Source: a virus
DNA length: 27,808 bases
Virus record (IMG/VR): IMGVR_UViG_3300032213_000043
Location: 1 to 27,808 of that record
Strand: one strand, 5' to 3'
Shown here: one piece after another, positions 1 through 6,216 of the stretch
How the letters are laid out: the number at the start of each line of letters is the position of its first letter
Numbering within the stretch: the stretch's first letter is position 1
Translations under genes and position numbers: made by a program
Notes under the pieces: generated by a model
What the model saw: the letters and a program-made list of their open reading frames with translations, nothing else
What the model was told of the DNA's origin: nothing
Database searches by the model: none

Positions 1-24
1 GATGAGGCGTTCAGTGTAGCATAA
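1..24 (+). CDS. possible 3' end of an upstream plus-strand gene (partial)
   Basis: Reading from base 1 in frame gives DEAFSVA followed by a TAA stop at 22-24. The plus-strand genes to the right are packed tightly, so the tail of a preceding gene is expected here. Seven residues are far too few to identify anything, and an open frame this short at a window edge can occur by chance. Confidence 0.25.
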   Translation, partial: DEAFSVA

Positions 25-52
25 AAAATAAAAGTGTGCTAAACTTTTTTAC

Positions 53-328
53 ATGCTTGAAAAACAAATCGAACGCTACCTTGTTGATCGTGTCAAAGCG
101 ATTGGCGGTGTGGCCTACAAATTTACCAGCCCCGCGCACCGTGGTGTGGCTGACCGCATCGTCTGCTTTCCCAACGGCCAGACATGGTTCGTTGAGGTCA
201 AGACCGAAAGCGGTAGGCTGTCGCCCTTGCAGAAGGTTTTCATGTCGGACATGGCACGCATGAAACAGAACTACGTATGCCTGTGGAACAAGGATCAGAT
301 CAATGGGTGGCTTAATGAAGTTGCGTGA
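53..328 (+). CDS. VRR-NUC domain nuclease
   Basis: This 91-residue protein is essentially one VRR-NUC domain, a PD-(D/E)XK-type fold found in many phages as a stand-alone, probably structure-specific DNA nuclease. In order: a helix beginning LEKQIERYL, then GGVAYKF (18-24), the signature GVADR (31-35, Asp34), the strand with EVK (48-50, Glu48 and Lys50), and Gln60 after the GRLSPLQ turn. Together these are the expected metal-binding and catalytic residues. No clear Shine-Dalgarno precedes the ATG at 53; the upstream bases are T- and A-rich. Its end overlaps the helicase start by 26 bases, so the two are probably translated together and may act together in replication or repair. The substrate is inferred from the family, not visible here. 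Confidence 0.9.
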   Translation: MLEKQIERYLVDRVKAIGGVAYKFTSPAHRGVADRIVCFPNGQTWFVEVKTESGRLSPLQKVFMSDMARMKQNYVCLWNKDQINGWLNEVA

Positions 329-1595
329 CTACCAAGAACAGGCAGTTGACTTCCTGTACGAACACGACCGCGCCATGATCTTGGCGCCCGTGGGCGCAGG
401 CAAGACGGCCATCACGCTGACAGCTATGCAGGCGATGCTGGCCGACCGCGTGGTCGAGCGCTTCTTAGTGCTGGCGCCCAAGCGCGTCTGCACGGATGTG
501 TGGCCGGTCGAGCAGCCCAAGTGGGCGCCGAGTCTGACGCTGGCCGTGGCGGTGGGCACGCCTGCACAGCGCAAAGCGGCGCTGTACAGCGGCGCGCAGA
601 TCATCGTGACCAACTACGACAACATCCAGTGGCTGGCGACACAGAACCTAGCGCACATCGACGGCATCGTCTACGACGAGTTGACCAAGCTAAAGAACCC
701 GTCCGGCGCGCGGTTCAAGGCGCTGAACAAGGTCATTGACAAAATCAACATACGCTGGGGCTTGACCGGCTCGTTCACCAGCAACGGCCTTGAGGACGTG
801 TTCGGTCAGTGCAAGATCGTTGACCAGTCGCTTCTTGGCCGCAGCAAAGGCGCGTTCCAGCAGCAGTACTTCATCCTGATCAACAAAGACTACGGCGATT
901 GGGCGCCGCGCCCTGGCTCACTGGCGCAAGTCATGGAGCGCATCAAGCCGGCCACCTACCTACTGGAGCCAGGCGACTACAAGGACACGCTGCCGCCACT
1001 GCACACGGTCGAGTTGCGCTGCGACATGGACATGACCGACTACAACACCATGAAGAAGGACTTCGTGCTAAACGATGTGGTGGCCGTCAACGCGGCTGTC
1101 GTGACGCAGAAGCTGCAACAGATGGCAAGCGGGTTCTTGTACACCGACAACGGCCCTATCTGGCTGTCTAACCACAAGTTTGACCGGCTGGAGGACTTGC
1201 TGGCTGAGAACCAGCGAGCCAACACGATTGTCGTGTACCAGTACAAAGAAGAACTGGCCGAACTCCAGCGCCGGCTACCACGCGCACAGACGCTGGATGA
1301 TGCCGGCGTCATTGAGCGCTGGAACGCCGGCCAAGTCGAGTTGCTGCTGGTGCATCCGAAGTCAGCGGGGCACGGCTTGAACCTACAGCACGGCGGGCAC
1401 CACATTGTGTTCTTGTCGCTGCCGTGGTCGCTGGAACTGTACGAGCAGACCATTGGCCGGCTGCACCGTAGCGGCCAGAAGAATGCGGTCTGGTGCTACG
1501 TCATGCTGACGCACAAGACGGTTGACGAAAAGATTTGGGGGGCGCTACACGACAAGCGCACATTGTCGGACATTGCATTGGAGGCTTTGAAATGA
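303..1595 (+). CDS. SNF2-like superfamily 2 DNA helicase/ATPase
   Basis: A 430-residue superfamily 2 ATPase of the compact phage SNF2-like type. Visible motifs: Q-motif region LRDYQEQAV (7-15), Walker A with GAGKT (31-35), Walker B YDELTKLKN (124-132, Asp125-Glu126), motif III LTGS (154-157), motif V GLNLQ (358-362) and motif VI QTIGRLHRSGQ (382-392), close to the SNF2 consensus. Such proteins use ATP to move on or remodel DNA and are common in phage replication modules. The ATG at 303 is preferred over an in-frame ATG at 315 because AAGGA at 290-294 sits eight bases before it. The start overlaps the VRR-NUC gene and the stop overlaps the next start as ATGA, so it lies in a translationally coupled operon. 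There is no accessory DNA-binding domain, which suggests partners supply specificity. Confidence 0.9.
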   Translation: MGGLMKLRDYQEQAVDFLYEHDRAMILAPVGAGKTAITLTAMQAMLADRVVERFLVLAPKRVCTDVWPVEQPKWAPSLTLAVAVGTPAQRKAALYSGAQIIVTNYDNIQWLATQNLAHIDGIVYDELTKLKNPSGARFKALNKVIDKINIRWGLTGSFTSNGLEDVFGQCKIVDQSLLGRSKGAFQQQYFILINKDYGDWAPRPGSLAQVMERIKPATYLLEPGDYKDTLPPLHTVELRCDMDMTDYNTMKKDFVLNDVVAVNAAVVTQKLQQMASGFLYTDNGPIWLSNHKFDRLEDLLAENQRANTIVVYQYKEELAELQRRLPRAQTLDDAGVIERWNAGQVELLLVHPKSAGHGLNLQHGGHHIVFLSLPWSLELYEQTIGRLHRSGQKNAVWCYVMLTHKTVDEKIWGALHDKRTLSDIALEALK

Positions 1596-1753
1596 GACGG
1601 ATTGATTTATGGAAGGCGCAGCTAAAGGCGGCGCTGGCTGAGATGAAGATACGGCAGAGGGAGGCAAACGCGGCAACGCGCACTGTCGCTAGGCTGGACA
1701 AAATAATTATTAAGCTAGAAAGGAAGATTTATGACTACATGGCGAAGTCTTAA
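1592..1753 (+). CDS. small basic coiled-coil protein, unknown function
   Basis: A 53-residue protein beginning MRRIDLWKAQ. The start at 1592 overlaps the helicase stop as ATGA, and GGAGG at 1580-1584 lies at good spacing, so I prefer it to a longer frame opening at 1535 inside the helicase gene. The sequence is rich in Lys, Arg, Ala and Leu, with a heptad-like pattern along most of its length (LKAALAEMKIRQREAN, then LDKIIIKLERKI), suggesting one long helix or a coiled coil. I do not recognise a family. It could be an accessory to the helicase or simply a small early protein; the sequence does not decide. Confidence 0.65.
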   Translation: MRRIDLWKAQLKAALAEMKIRQREANAATRTVARLDKIIIKLERKIYDYMAKS

Positions 1754-1919
1754 CGCAGAACTGCGGACACTGACCGAGGCGCAAGTGTTGGAGATGCTGA
1801 TGGAGGAGCGCAAGAACCAGCGCCGCGTGTCGGTCTTGGAGCGCCTGCACCAACGCTACAACACGCTGCGGGTCAGCCGCGAACGCATTGAATTACTACA
1901 GGAGGCAAAGCATGTTTAA
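1731..1919 (+). CDS. small helical protein, unknown function
   Basis: A 62-residue, strongly charged protein (MTTWRSLNAELRTLTEAQ...) predicted to be nearly all helix. The LTEAQVLEMLMEERK segment (14-28) resembles the short helical modules of phage proteins that pair with DNA-binding partners, but no named domain is recognisable. AAAGGAAG at 1719-1726 is a good ribosome site for the ATG at 1731. It overlaps the preceding gene by 23 bases and the following one by 8, in keeping with the compact early operon. No function is proposed. Confidence 0.65.
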   Translation: MTTWRSLNAELRTLTEAQVLEMLMEERKNQRRVSVLERLHQRYNTLRVSRERIELLQEAKHV

Positions 1920-2124
1920 GTACATCTGGACAGAGTTGCGGTTGATGATGAAGACCGTCACGCCAGCGCAGGCCGTGGCGCACGAACTGATGCACGCCGA
2001 GCACGAACTGCTGCAAGCCGAGAGCGCAGTCGAATACGCGACTTCGCTGGTGACTTACAACAAGAACCGCGTCAAGCGCCTGAAGGCGTATCTTTCTCCA
2101 CCAGAACCAAAGGAGCCAGCATGA
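1912..2124 (+). CDS. small helical protein, unknown function
   Basis: A 70-residue protein starting MFKYIWTELRLMMK. The ATG at 1912 is chosen over an upstream ATG at 1888 because AGGAGG at 1900-1904 stands directly before it and it overlaps the previous stop by only 8 bases. The middle (VAHELMHAEHELLQAESAVEYATSL, about 22-46) looks like a helical hairpin and is followed by a basic stretch (NKNRVKRLKAYL) and a proline-rich end. The layout resembles many small phage proteins often found beside replication genes, but I cannot assign a family. Its stop overlaps the next start as ATGA. Confidence 0.65.
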   Translation: MFKYIWTELRLMMKTVTPAQAVAHELMHAEHELLQAESAVEYATSLVTYNKNRVKRLKAYLSPPEPKEPA

Positions 2125-2378
2125 CAACAGTATGCGATACGGGCAGAACGCTCTGCCCTCATAAGCCACAGTGCGATCACCTCTGCCACTTCACGGATGC
2201 TACGCTTGAGACTCGCAAGATCGCGCCGTACCCTATCGTGCCTGCCGACATTGAACCCGTGTCAGACACCTGGCAAGTGATCGGCAGTGTTGTCGTTGGC
2301 TTTGTGCTGGTGGCGCTGATGGTGGTCTGCTTGCTGCTGTTCTTTACGGGCCTTTGGATATGGAGTCTGCTGATATGA
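2121..2378 (+). CDS. Cys-rich one-pass membrane protein, unknown function
   Basis: An 85-residue protein with two clear parts. Residues 1-24 hold four cysteines (5, 12, 18 and 22, spaced C-x6-C-x5-C-x3-C) and three histidines (14, 20, 23), which could bind a metal or form disulfides. Residues about 53-81 are one long hydrophobic segment ending in WIWSLLI, a probable transmembrane helix with almost nothing after it, as in a tail-anchored protein. AAAGGAG at 2109-2115 supports the ATG at 2121. Small early phage membrane proteins sometimes act in superinfection exclusion or host takeover, but nothing here shows that. Function unknown. Confidence 0.7.
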   Translation: MTTVCDTGRTLCPHKPQCDHLCHFTDATLETRKIAPYPIVPADIEPVSDTWQVIGSVVVGFVLVALMVVCLLLFFTGLWIWSLLI

Positions 2379-2800
2379 CCAAAGACGAAGCACTAAAACT
2401 GGCGAAGATAGCGTTAGAAGACACTGAGCACCCCAACTTTAAACGGCGCAGGCTTGATGCACGGATTGCAATTCATGACGCCTTGGCACAGCCAGTGCAG
2501 AAGCCTGAGTATTGGAATGTGATAGACCCCTCAGGGAATATTGTTGCGTCCGAGACGGATGCAATACGCGGATGGGCACGTATTGCAGGAAGTTACAAAC
2601 TAACAGTTGAGGGTTTACTTGGGTTTCATGAGCAAGGATGGCGTGTTTTGCCAAAGGTCACCCCACCTCTGCCAGCACAGCGCCGGTGGGTAGGGCTAAC
2701 GGATGAGGAAATTAATGCCTGTGACCCATCAGAAGAATTCTGGGGCTTGCATAAGATTGCCCGAGCCATTGAAGCAAAACTTAGGGAGAAGAACGCATGA
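2375..2800 (+). CDS. phage protein with a C-terminal LTDEEI...ARAIEAKLREKN module
   Basis: A 141-residue protein (MTKDEALKLAKIALED...). The ATG at 2375 overlaps the preceding stop as ATGA and has GGAG at 2362-2365; a longer start at 2354 is less likely. The N-terminal helix is followed by a short region with YWNVIDPSGNIVASE, which has the look of a compact beta unit, and then by WVGLTDEEINACDPSEEFW and ARAIEAKLREKN at the C-terminus. The last module is, from memory, a widespread tail on phage early proteins otherwise unrelated to each other, so the gene probably arose by module swapping. Its molecular role is unknown. Confidence 0.75.
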   Translation: MTKDEALKLAKIALEDTEHPNFKRRRLDARIAIHDALAQPVQKPEYWNVIDPSGNIVASETDAIRGWARIAGSYKLTVEGLLGFHEQGWRVLPKVTPPLPAQRRWVGLTDEEINACDPSEEFWGLHKIARAIEAKLREKNA

Positions 2801-3429
2801 GTTACATCATTGCATCGCTGCCGCCCATTAAATGTTTTGTCAAGCGTGAGTTCTTGTACAACTTCACCCAAGGCCACGGCGAACTAGAACCGGCTATCTG
2901 GGTCAGCTTGAAAGCCTTGCGCGGCCAAGTGTTCCGCATTGAGTCGCTGTTGCCCAACTACGGCGCTCTGTACGACAAGCTGCCGATACACGCTTATGTG
3001 TGGCACCCAGAGGCTGGAGACTTGCCCATCGACACGCTGCAACTGTGGGACTGCATGGGCTACCGGTTCACCATCGTGGAAAAGATTGGCCTACGTAATC
3101 TGGGCGTCAAGTTCTTGGGCAAGGACAAGCAATGGCACTTCGGGCGCTACATGTTCACTGTAGACTTCTGCGCTGATGAGATGGCGCTGGACACTGGCTT
3201 TACCGAACAGGCCGAAGAACACAAGTCGTTCAACTGGATCATGTTGGACAACGGCCAGTTTGCTTGCCAGCCCAACAACCGCTGCTTGTGGTACGACCAG
3301 AGCCTGATTTCCGCCGAGACAAAGTTCCCAGACTTCCAAGCGTCTAGGTTTTTCTACACCGTTGACGGTACGCGCAAGTGGAGCGCTGGCGATGACTGGT
3401 TTTACAACATTGAGGAGAAGAACATTTGA
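2797..3429 (+). CDS. conserved-looking phage protein of unknown function
   Basis: A 210-residue soluble protein rich in aromatic residues, with at least seven tryptophans and many Phe and Tyr, which suggests a globular mixed or beta-rich fold. There is no signal peptide, membrane segment or nucleotide-binding motif. Notable stretches are AYVWHPEAGDLPIDTLQLWD (66-85), GKDKQWHFGRYMFTVDFC and the C-terminal DGTRKWSAGDDWFYNIEEK. I do not recognise a family. AGGGAG just upstream is a good ribosome site and the start overlaps the preceding stop as ATGA. It is the largest unassigned gene of the early operon, so it is a reasonable target for structure prediction. Confidence 0.8.
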   Translation: MSYIIASLPPIKCFVKREFLYNFTQGHGELEPAIWVSLKALRGQVFRIESLLPNYGALYDKLPIHAYVWHPEAGDLPIDTLQLWDCMGYRFTIVEKIGLRNLGVKFLGKDKQWHFGRYMFTVDFCADEMALDTGFTEQAEEHKSFNWIMLDNGQFACQPNNRCLWYDQSLISAETKFPDFQASRFFYTVDGTRKWSAGDDWFYNIEEKNI

Positions 3430-3614
3430 AGTGCCCAACTTGCAACACTTGGACAACTGTCAGCGAGACTAGAAACAAGGAAGGCTATACACTACGCCGC
3501 CGAGAGTGCGGCAACGGCCATAAATTCATAACGGAAGAACATGTCAAACTTCAAAACTTGGACACAAGAAAACCTAGCACAGTTCGCGCAAGCGGCAAGC
3601 GACAAGATGGTTGA
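3426..3614 (+). CDS. NrdR-like zinc-ribbon protein (TTG start)
   Basis: A 62-residue protein whose first 38 residues closely match the zinc-ribbon end of NrdR, the bacterial repressor of ribonucleotide reductase genes: MKCPTCNTWTTVSETR, then a basic RRREC and GHKFITEE. Likely zinc ligands are Cys3, Cys6, Cys28 and His32; NrdR itself uses four cysteines, so His32 or another residue would have to substitute. The ATP-cone domain of NrdR is absent, and the tail (KPSTVRASGKRQDG) is short and basic. The start must be TTG at 3426, because the CPTC motif begins two codons later and GAGGAG lies at 3412-3417. It overlaps the previous stop by 4 bases. It probably binds nucleic acid; its target is unknown. 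Confidence 0.7.
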   Translation: MKCPTCNTWTTVSETRNKEGYTLRRRECGNGHKFITEEHVKLQNLDTRKPSTVRASGKRQDG

Positions 3615-3714
3615 GCAAGACGACCGGATTCAACAGCTTCAGCGCGACCTCAAGGACGCGATTGAGGCGTACCGAGCGCTTATGCGAAAGGGCGAGTGCC
3701 CGCCCTGTCAATGA
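3541..3714 (+). CDS. 57-residue helical phage protein, unknown function
   Basis: An ATG at 3541 opens a 57-codon frame (MSNFKTWTQENLAQFAQ...) ending in TGA at 3712-3714. The sequence is amphipathic and helical throughout: an ENLAQFAQAASDKMVEQ segment, DDRIQQLQRDLKDAIEAYRAL in the middle, and a short ECPPCQ tail with a CxxC. I recall similar short proteins (WTxENLxxFAxxA followed by a QxxIxxLxxDLKDA helix) in phages of Burkholderiales, which raises confidence. A weak ribosome site, GGAAG at 3533-3537, precedes it. It overlaps the zinc-ribbon gene by 74 bases in another frame and the convergent endolysin gene by 35 bases. Function unknown. Confidence 0.6.
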   Translation: MSNFKTWTQENLAQFAQAASDKMVEQDDRIQQLQRDLKDAIEAYRALMRKGECPPCQ

Positions 3715-4090
3715 TCAGCGCCTGACGGCGAGGGTAGGGGCTGATGCTAATGTGCGTCCAGGCGTCGAACTCACGGATGATCTGGTCAAACTGCAAGTCA
3801 GACGCAATGATGGCGCGCACAACTTGATCTGGCGTCATGCCTGGCACCCTGAAGTCAGCCGCGTAGCCCAGACGGTGCTGGCTGGTGTCCTTGCTGCCTA
3901 CGCTGTCATTCACGGCCTTACTGCGAAATGCTGAGTTGATCATAATCGGCTTGCCGTCCAGCGTGGTCTTGACTTGCTCCAAGAACTCAGCCAGCTTTTG
4001 CAAGTTGGCGAGTTCTGTTTCGTTGGGCGTGTTGTCGAACTGGCGGTGGCTTGTAGCGGTCAGTTCCGCAAGGGTAAAGTGTGGTGTCAT
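3680..4090 (-). CDS. endolysin, M15-family peptidase
   Basis: A 136-residue single-domain enzyme of the peptidase M15 group (M15A/M15_3 type), which cuts peptide cross-bridges in peptidoglycan. After an N-terminal HFTLAELTAT stretch come NSAFRSKAVND (52-62), the zinc-binding signature SQHRLGYAADF (70-80, ligands His72 and Asp79), and the second part REFDAWTHISI (106-116) with the likely catalytic Glu107 and third zinc ligand His113. There is no signal sequence, so it should depend on the holin encoded just before it; the start overlaps the holin stop as ATGA. As the last gene of the late operon it ends inside a convergent overlap with the early operon. The enzyme class is confident; the exact bond cleaved is inferred from the family. 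Confidence 0.9.
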   Translation of the reverse strand: MTPHFTLAELTATSHRQFDNTPNETELANLQKLAEFLEQVKTTLDGKPIMINSAFRSKAVNDSVGSKDTSQHRLGYAADFRVPGMTPDQVVRAIIASDLQFDQIIREFDAWTHISISPYPRRQALIIDRAGTRPFA

Positions 4091-4584
4091 TTTACTGGCC
4101 CTGCTTTAGAAAGAAGGTCTGTCTTGGCTTGTGAGCCAGCGCTTGACCCAAAATAATATGCGACGATCCCAGTCCAAGCGGTGGACAGGCTTCCCAGCAT
4201 CATCAGGATGGTTGGGTTGTTGCCGTCTACCTTTCCAATCATCATCATAATTAGAATGCTAAAAAATCCAACAGTAATGATTGCAGCCAGCGCAGGCGGC
4301 ACGATTGATCGGGTGGTGGCCTGCATCTCCCGTGCAGACTTCCTATCCTCGACCTCCAGCTTTTCAAAGTTGAGGCCAAGTTCTTGCGCCTGTTTCTGCA
4401 ACTCAATCTCAGCAATCTTGACCTGAGCAATCTGCTCGGCTGACAGCTTGTTGCTGGAGATCAGGTCGCCTACCTTGTCGGGGTCAACGCCAATAGCTTT
4501 GCTGATAGCCGACACGGCCATGCCGGCCAGTGGGCCACCCATCGCCGTGGCGATTGTGGGCGCGATTTGTTTTAACCAATCCAT
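4087..4584 (-). CDS. phage holin, 3TM (GTA-type) family
   Basis: A 165-residue membrane protein resembling the holin family first described for gene-transfer-agent release (Pfam Holin_3TMs). Residues 1-32 (WLKQIAPTIATAMGGPLAGM...) are a Gly/Ala-rich amphipathic or membrane segment, 40-92 form a charged helical domain, and 94-117 and 125-147 are strong transmembrane helices, the second holding TAWTGIVAYYFGSSAGS. Holins permeabilise the inner membrane at a set time and let the endolysin out. The endolysin gene follows with an ATGA overlap, and the preceding stop overlaps this start as TAATG. The family assignment rests on the N-terminal pattern and the final membrane helix. Confidence 0.85.
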   Translation of the reverse strand: MDWLKQIAPTIATAMGGPLAGMAVSAISKAIGVDPDKVGDLISSNKLSAEQIAQVKIAEIELQKQAQELGLNFEKLEVEDRKSAREMQATTRSIVPPALAAIITVGFFSILIMMMIGKVDGNNPTILMMLGSLSTAWTGIVAYYFGSSAGSQAKTDLLSKAGPVK

Positions 4585-5192
4585 TACTGTTTACTCCTTG
4601 AAAGCATGGTTGCTGCGATTTGAAGCATGGCGCGGGTGCTGTCCATGTCTTCAGGCTGGGTGGCCCAGCCGACCGTGATCTGGCCGACAAACCTCCCCGG
4701 TTCAGGTGGGACACTGATACGGCACGTATAGGTAACCCCTCTGGCGATGTACCACAAGCCCATTTCCGACTGCGCCGATTTGTATTCGCTGCATGGAATC
4801 TCGTTCGCCATCAGCTTGACAACATCGCTGTTGTTGGCCGCGTTCTGAGTGAACAGCCCCACGTCCAAGCCGTCATTGGTCTTGTCTCTGCCGTTCTTGC
4901 CGTAGGCGCGGTACAGCACCCTTGTGCCGAACATGCTGTTGACCTTGAAGACCGCCACCACCAAGGCGCCGGACTGCTTAAACAAGTGGGCGGCAGCGTC
5001 TTCTACGCGGTCTTCAGCGATGCTTGGTATCTTCTTGGACTCCTTGTAGGCGCCGATCAGAAGTTCTTGGTTTGTGTATACAAAGTAGCCGGCGAAGGTC
5101 AGCACGGCCATCAGCACCATTGCAAACAGACGAAACGGGCTGCTGACATACGCCAGCACCTTGTCAACCAGGCTAAGTTGTTCGGCGCTCAT
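4584..5192 (-). CDS. membrane-anchored protein of the lysis region, unknown function
   Basis: A 202-residue protein with a short cytoplasmic start, one transmembrane helix at about 21-39 (RLFAMVLMAVLTFAGYFVY) and a soluble remainder that, with a positive N-terminal side, should face the periplasm. The soluble part has VEDAAAHLFKQSGALVVAVFKVN and a pair of cysteines (in IPCSEYK and TYTCRIS) that could form a disulfide outside. Its position directly before the holin suggests a lysis or lysis-control role, for example as an antiholin or a spanin-like protein, but it lacks the long coiled coil of classical inner-membrane spanins. I recall similar conserved unknowns in phages; no function is assigned. 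Start overlaps the preceding stop as ATGA. Confidence 0.75.
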   Translation of the reverse strand: MSAEQLSLVDKVLAYVSSPFRLFAMVLMAVLTFAGYFVYTNQELLIGAYKESKKIPSIAEDRVEDAAAHLFKQSGALVVAVFKVNSMFGTRVLYRAYGKNGRDKTNDGLDVGLFTQNAANNSDVVKLMANEIPCSEYKSAQSEMGLWYIARGVTYTCRISVPPEPGRFVGQITVGWATQPEDMDSTRAMLQIAATMLSRSKQ

Positions 5193-5659
5193 CTTTGCTG
5201 CTCAAGAATGCCAATGGTGAAATACAAGATCACCCCGACCAAGCTGAAGAAGATAACCGCCAGCAAGGCCAACTCAACAACCTCGTCCATCTCTTGCTTG
5301 CGCTTGGCCGCAGCCTCACGCTCACGTCTGGCATCATGGGCCGACTCCACGTCCATCGCTGCCGCCCTGGACTTGATCTTGTTCCAGACGTCAATCTTGC
5401 CGGACTGCATGAACAGCAGTTGCAACTCGTCCTCAAAGCGCTTGGCCTGGTCCAAGGCCATCTCGATCTGGATGGCGGTGCCCATTGATGACTTGGATTT
5501 CTTGGCCTGAACAGCGGCTTTGGTGGCCGTGGACTTGGCGTCGAAGTACTTGCCCAGCACAGGCCCGAGGCTGGACACATCGTCAACGGTCTTGCTAACC
5601 TTCTTGATTAAGGCCACAGCCGCCTGTATGCCTGCAAGGGCGCTTATGGGGTCGATCAT
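5189..5659 (-). CDS. tail-anchored helical phage protein, unknown function
   Basis: A 156-residue protein starting MIDPISALAGIQAAVALIKK. The ATG at 5657-5659 is chosen over one at 5681-5683 because GGGAG on the minus strand precedes it closely and the upstream small gene ends exactly there (ATGA). The N-terminal half is helical, 45-60 is a basic stretch, 60-125 is a charged helical region ending in RREREAAAKRKQEMDE, and 129-151 is a single transmembrane helix close to the C-terminus. I recall this MIDPIS...AA architecture as a frequent unknown in lysis or tail regions of podo- and myoviruses. A role in lysis is possible by location only. Confidence 0.75.
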   Translation of the reverse strand: MIDPISALAGIQAAVALIKKVSKTVDDVSSLGPVLGKYFDAKSTATKAAVQAKKSKSSMGTAIQIEMALDQAKRFEDELQLLFMQSGKIDVWNKIKSRAAAMDVESAHDARREREAAAKRKQEMDEVVELALLAVIFFSLVGVILYFTIGILEQQR

Positions 5660-5775
5660 TTTTTCTCCCGCCACTTTAAACACCAGACCAGCAGCCGGTC
5701 AGGTGTCCATGTCCATTTGATGCACTCAAAGATGGGCGACTTGGCTGCTGGCGGTGGTGGCGGCAGCGCTTCCAT
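5656..5775 (-). CDS. 39-residue proline-rich small protein
   Basis: A short frame starting MEALPPPPPAAKSPIFEC and ending VWCLKWREKK fits exactly between its neighbours: it starts 7 bases after the end of the gene at 5783-5980 and its TGA overlaps the next ATG as ATGA. It has five consecutive prolines, then a Trp-rich stretch (IKWTWTPDRLLVWCLKW) that may lie at a membrane surface. The ribosome site is weak, so expression would depend on coupling. A longer frame up to 5841 exists but would overlap the preceding gene. Rz1-type outer-membrane spanins are also proline-rich, but I see no convincing lipobox. Confidence 0.5.
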   Translation of the reverse strand: MEALPPPPPAAKSPIFECIKWTWTPDRLLVWCLKWREKK

Positions 5776-5782
5776 GACTACA

Positions 5783-5980
5783 TCACAGCATCTTCTGGAT
5801 GAGCTGAGCAGCAAAGCCTGGGCCAAGCAGCGTGACAGCAATCAGCGCATATAGGATGTATTCAATGCGAGACATGCGCTTGCTACCTGACTCAAACGAT
5901 TTCTGGATCGCCTCGTAGCGCAGCGCACAGACTTCCTCATGCGTTGCAAGCCGAGCATCTGTTGCGTCAATCTGGTTCAT
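5783..5980 (-). CDS. small membrane protein, XhlA-like architecture
   Basis: A 65-residue protein with a soluble helical N-terminus (ATHEEVCALRYEAIQKSF, 12-29), a basic patch SGSKRMSRIEY and one transmembrane helix at about 41-59 (ILYALIAVTLLGPGFAAQL). A helix with a following C-terminal membrane anchor is the layout of XhlA/hemolysin-like proteins that accompany phage holins, but the similarity is of architecture and not of a motif I can name. It belongs to the run of small membrane proteins ahead of the holin. The start overlaps the preceding stop as ATGA. Confidence 0.7.
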   Translation of the reverse strand: MNQIDATDARLATHEEVCALRYEAIQKSFESGSKRMSRIEYILYALIAVTLLGPGFAAQLIQKML

Positions 5981-6216
5981 GGCATTGCTTGAGCCTGATA
6001 CGCCGCGACTACTTCAGCAGTCCAAGCTGCATTGCAGATTGCCACGACATTGGCCGGTACGCCCGTCAGGTCTTGTGCTGGTGTCAGGCTGGTGCGGTGA
6101 AAGGTCTGGCTGATTTGATTGCCATCTTCCATGATGCGTGTAGCTTCACGATAGAGAACGATGCCGTTCTCAGTCACGGTGATTTGATCGACTACAGTTG
6201 TTTTGGTGAGTGCCAT
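5977..6216 (-). CDS. small conserved phage protein beside the fibre genes
   Basis: A 79-residue soluble protein: MALTKTTVVDQITVTENGIV, then LYREATRIMEDGNQISQTFHR, a linker and a helical end AAWTAEVVAAYQAQ. I recall this pattern (VVDQI.V.ENG....R..T.I.EDG..IS...HR...P) as very common in phage genomes near fibre genes, with no known function. The ribosome site TTAAGGAAAC stands just before the ATG and includes the stop of the preceding fibre gene. It may be a small virion or fibre-assembly protein, but that is only a guess from position. Confidence 0.8.
   Translation of the reverse strand: MALTKTTVVDQITVTENGIVLYREATRIMEDGNQISQTFHRTSLTPAQDLTGVPANVVAICNAAWTAEVVAAYQAQAMP

Noticed and set aside
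30-50. AT-rich hairpin (AAAAGT, 7-base loop, ACTTTT) followed by T near the left edge
   Set aside because: A six-pair A/T-dominated stem is too weak to call a terminator, and such repeats arise by chance in AT-rich gaps.
3648-3667. Inverted repeat CCTCAA-8 bases-TTGAGG near the convergent gene ends
   Set aside because: Six pairs inside coding sequence without a T run; expected by chance many times in a window of this size.
4620-5510. Plus-strand open frame of 296 codons across lysis-region genes
   Set aside because: It spans the overlap of two coupled minus-strand genes with membrane helices and good starts. The plus frame has no ribosome site that fits and no recognisable protein.
5776-5841. 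Extension of the 39-residue gene to an upstream ATG with a possible Rz1-like lipoprotein signal
   Set aside because: The extension (LLLSSSRRCC) has two arginines just before the cysteines, which does not fit a lipobox, and it overlaps the preceding gene.
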